From Thermoleophilia bacterium (GTDB lineage Bacteria; Actinomycetota; Thermoleophilia; Gaiellales; SKUG01): 7,083 nt of DNA. The DNA lies in contig JAOPYU010000228.1 of assembly GCA_025964455.1 (NCBI GenBank), positions 1 to 7,083 of the forward strand, read 5' to 3'. Under the pieces are notes generated by a model. That model was not told where the DNA came from, made no database searches, and saw only the letters and a list, made by a program, of their open reading frames with translations. The position numbers and the translations under genes are program-made. Shown here piece after piece: positions 6,391 through 7,083 of this stretch. Within the stretch, counting starts at the first letter, position 1, and the number at the start of each line of letters is the position of its first letter.

Positions 6391-7083
6391 GAGTGCTCGG
6401 TCGCGCCGGTGTGGGACGGCATGTGCGATCGGGCGAGTGCCACGAAGTCTTCAGTTTGGGACGTGGGACTGGTCGTGGCGGTGTGGACGTGTGTGGGATA
6501 GCTCGGTGTGTGACGTGGACGTGTGCGTTGTCGAAAGCTGTCCGCCGGCGGCGTCGTGCAGCTGGCGGTCGGCGGACCCTGGTGCCCCGGGCGGCGTGAT
6601 CGTCGGTGATCTCGGGGCGGCGTCCCCCTCGATCGACGATCCGCGGTGCGGATCCATATGTCTGCTCGGCAGCGGAGCCCATCTCCGCCGGCGGCGCTCG
6701 CTGTGTTCGGACTGGCGATCCGAGCGGCGCTCGCGGGTCCCTTCCGTAGTTCCCGATCGCTCCGGGCGGCTGGTGCCTCGCTGCCTTGCAACATCACCTT
6801 CCCATGGCCACCTGTCTACCGAGTCGGTGGAATTACCTAAGTCACGCAGGGCGCCCCGTAGGTACCTACGAACCGCTAGAAAAACCCGCATTGTGCCGTG
6901 ATTTTCGAAGGATCCGGCCCGCCGCGACGGAAGCGCTCCGCGGGCGCTCAAAACGCCCCGATGCCCATCACCGCGCCGTTATAACGCCCTCGACGCGGCC
7001 TCCAGATGGCCGGGTGCGCCGGTTTCGGCATGGCAGTCGCGTGGCACAACCTCGCTTGCAGCTACCGCCCCAGCCCGCCCGGC
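6391..7083. other. Gene-poor region of about 690 bp with inverted repeats
   Basis: I find no supportable protein gene, tRNA or known structured RNA here. The longest open frames (minus 6451-6951, plus 6437-6901) have Arg/Ser/His/Trp/Cys-rich translations, mixed third positions and no SD, unlike the neighbouring genes. Inverted repeats include 6540-6547/6570-6577 (8 bp), 6598-6605/6634-6641 (8 bp, with inner gggg/cccc), 6638-6644/6648-6654 (7 bp, 3-nt loop) and 6672-6677/6683-6688 (6 bp). Others are 6715-6720/6755-6760 enclosing 6721-6725/6729-6733, and 6996-7000/7008-7012. The 13-mer TCCGCCGGCGGCG occurs at 6541 and 6684, and GTGGACGTGTG at 6483 and 6515. The part around 6785-6910 is visibly AT-richer. 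The right edge cuts the region, so its owner may lie beyond the window. Confidence 0.6.
6857..6870. promoter_or_regulatory. 14-bp perfect palindrome, candidate operator
   Basis: CGTAGGTACCTACG is a perfect dyad in an AT-richer part of the spacer. The half-site TACCTA recurs at 6834-6839, 29 bp to the left, and a second palindrome GGGCGCCC (6849-6856) directly abuts it. Symmetric spacing with a repeated half-site is typical of a regulator binding site. No regulated gene is visible within the window and I cannot assign a regulator family. Confidence 0.25.

Noticed and set aside
6480..6530. DnaA-box-like TGTGGAC/TGTGGGATA sequences suggesting an origin
   Set aside because: The matches to TTGTCCACA are partial, there is no AT-rich unwinding region, and no dnaA or dnaN is nearby.
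5411..6682. Minus-strand open frame (423 codons) running from the spacer into ribD
   Set aside because: It spans the terminator hairpin and lies antisense to ribD. Its spacer part lacks coding-like third positions and its start has no SD.
6437..6901. Plus-strand ORF of 154 codons in the 3' spacer
   Set aside because: The translation is rich in Trp, Cys, Arg and Ser with no domain pattern, and it crosses the operator-like palindromes. It is typical of random GC-rich frames.
6451..6951. Minus-strand ORF of 166 codons in the 3' spacer
   Set aside because: The translation is Arg/Ser/Thr/His-rich, ending in repeated Ser-His-Thr. Third positions are mixed and there is no SD.
6391..7083. Known RNAs: FMN riboswitch, RNase P RNA, tmRNA, SRP RNA, tRNA
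   Set aside because: I looked on both strands for their conserved cores (for example the FMN ACCGGCGGT core, RNase P GAGGAAAGTC, SRP GGAAGCAG and the tRNA T-loop) and found none convincing.

Overview
This is a high-GC chromosomal window with housekeeping gene content. It most likely comes from a deep-branching actinobacterium, and the Thermoleophilia (Solirubrobacterales-like) are my best guess. That placement is inferred from four things: very high GC at third codon positions, TGA as the stop codon of all six genes, GTG starts inside an operon, and protein sequence styles such as the long N-terminal arm of the deformylase and the 'DDDSVEFHLPHG' methyltransferase. The PriA half seen here keeps its helicase motifs, unlike the helicase-dead PriA homologues of mycobacteria and streptomycetes.

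Layout, left to right. Positions 3-1184 (+) hold the C-terminal part of PriA, the replication restart helicase; its 5' end lies outside the window. Positions 1282-2061 (-) hold a class I SAM-dependent methyltransferase of unknown substrate, convergent with priA. A wobble-paired hairpin sits between the two genes. A 63-bp divergent spacer then leads into a forward gene run: def (2125-2721), fmt (2758-3717), rsmB (3714-5147) and ribD (5144-6328). The gaps in this run are small: 36 bp between def and fmt, then two identical 4-nt GTGA overlaps. A strong 12-bp hairpin follows 13 nt after the ribD stop. The last ~690 bp (6391-7083) hold no gene I can support, but they contain several inverted repeats, a strongly G-over-C-skewed stretch and two clean palindromes.

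How the genes work together: Fmt formylates initiator Met-tRNA, Def removes the formyl group from nascent proteins, and RsmB methylates C967 of 16S rRNA, so three genes serve translation. RibD performs two early steps of riboflavin synthesis. priA-def-fmt-rsmB is a common bacterial neighbourhood, and riboflavin genes often follow in actinobacteria. Two departures stand out here: a methyltransferase gene on the opposite strand between priA and def, and no ribE or other rib gene directly after ribD.

I found no clearly new biological system. The most open question is the 3' non-coding region. It could carry a minus-strand structured transcript ending at the hairpin next to ribD, or it could be non-functional GC-rich spacer.
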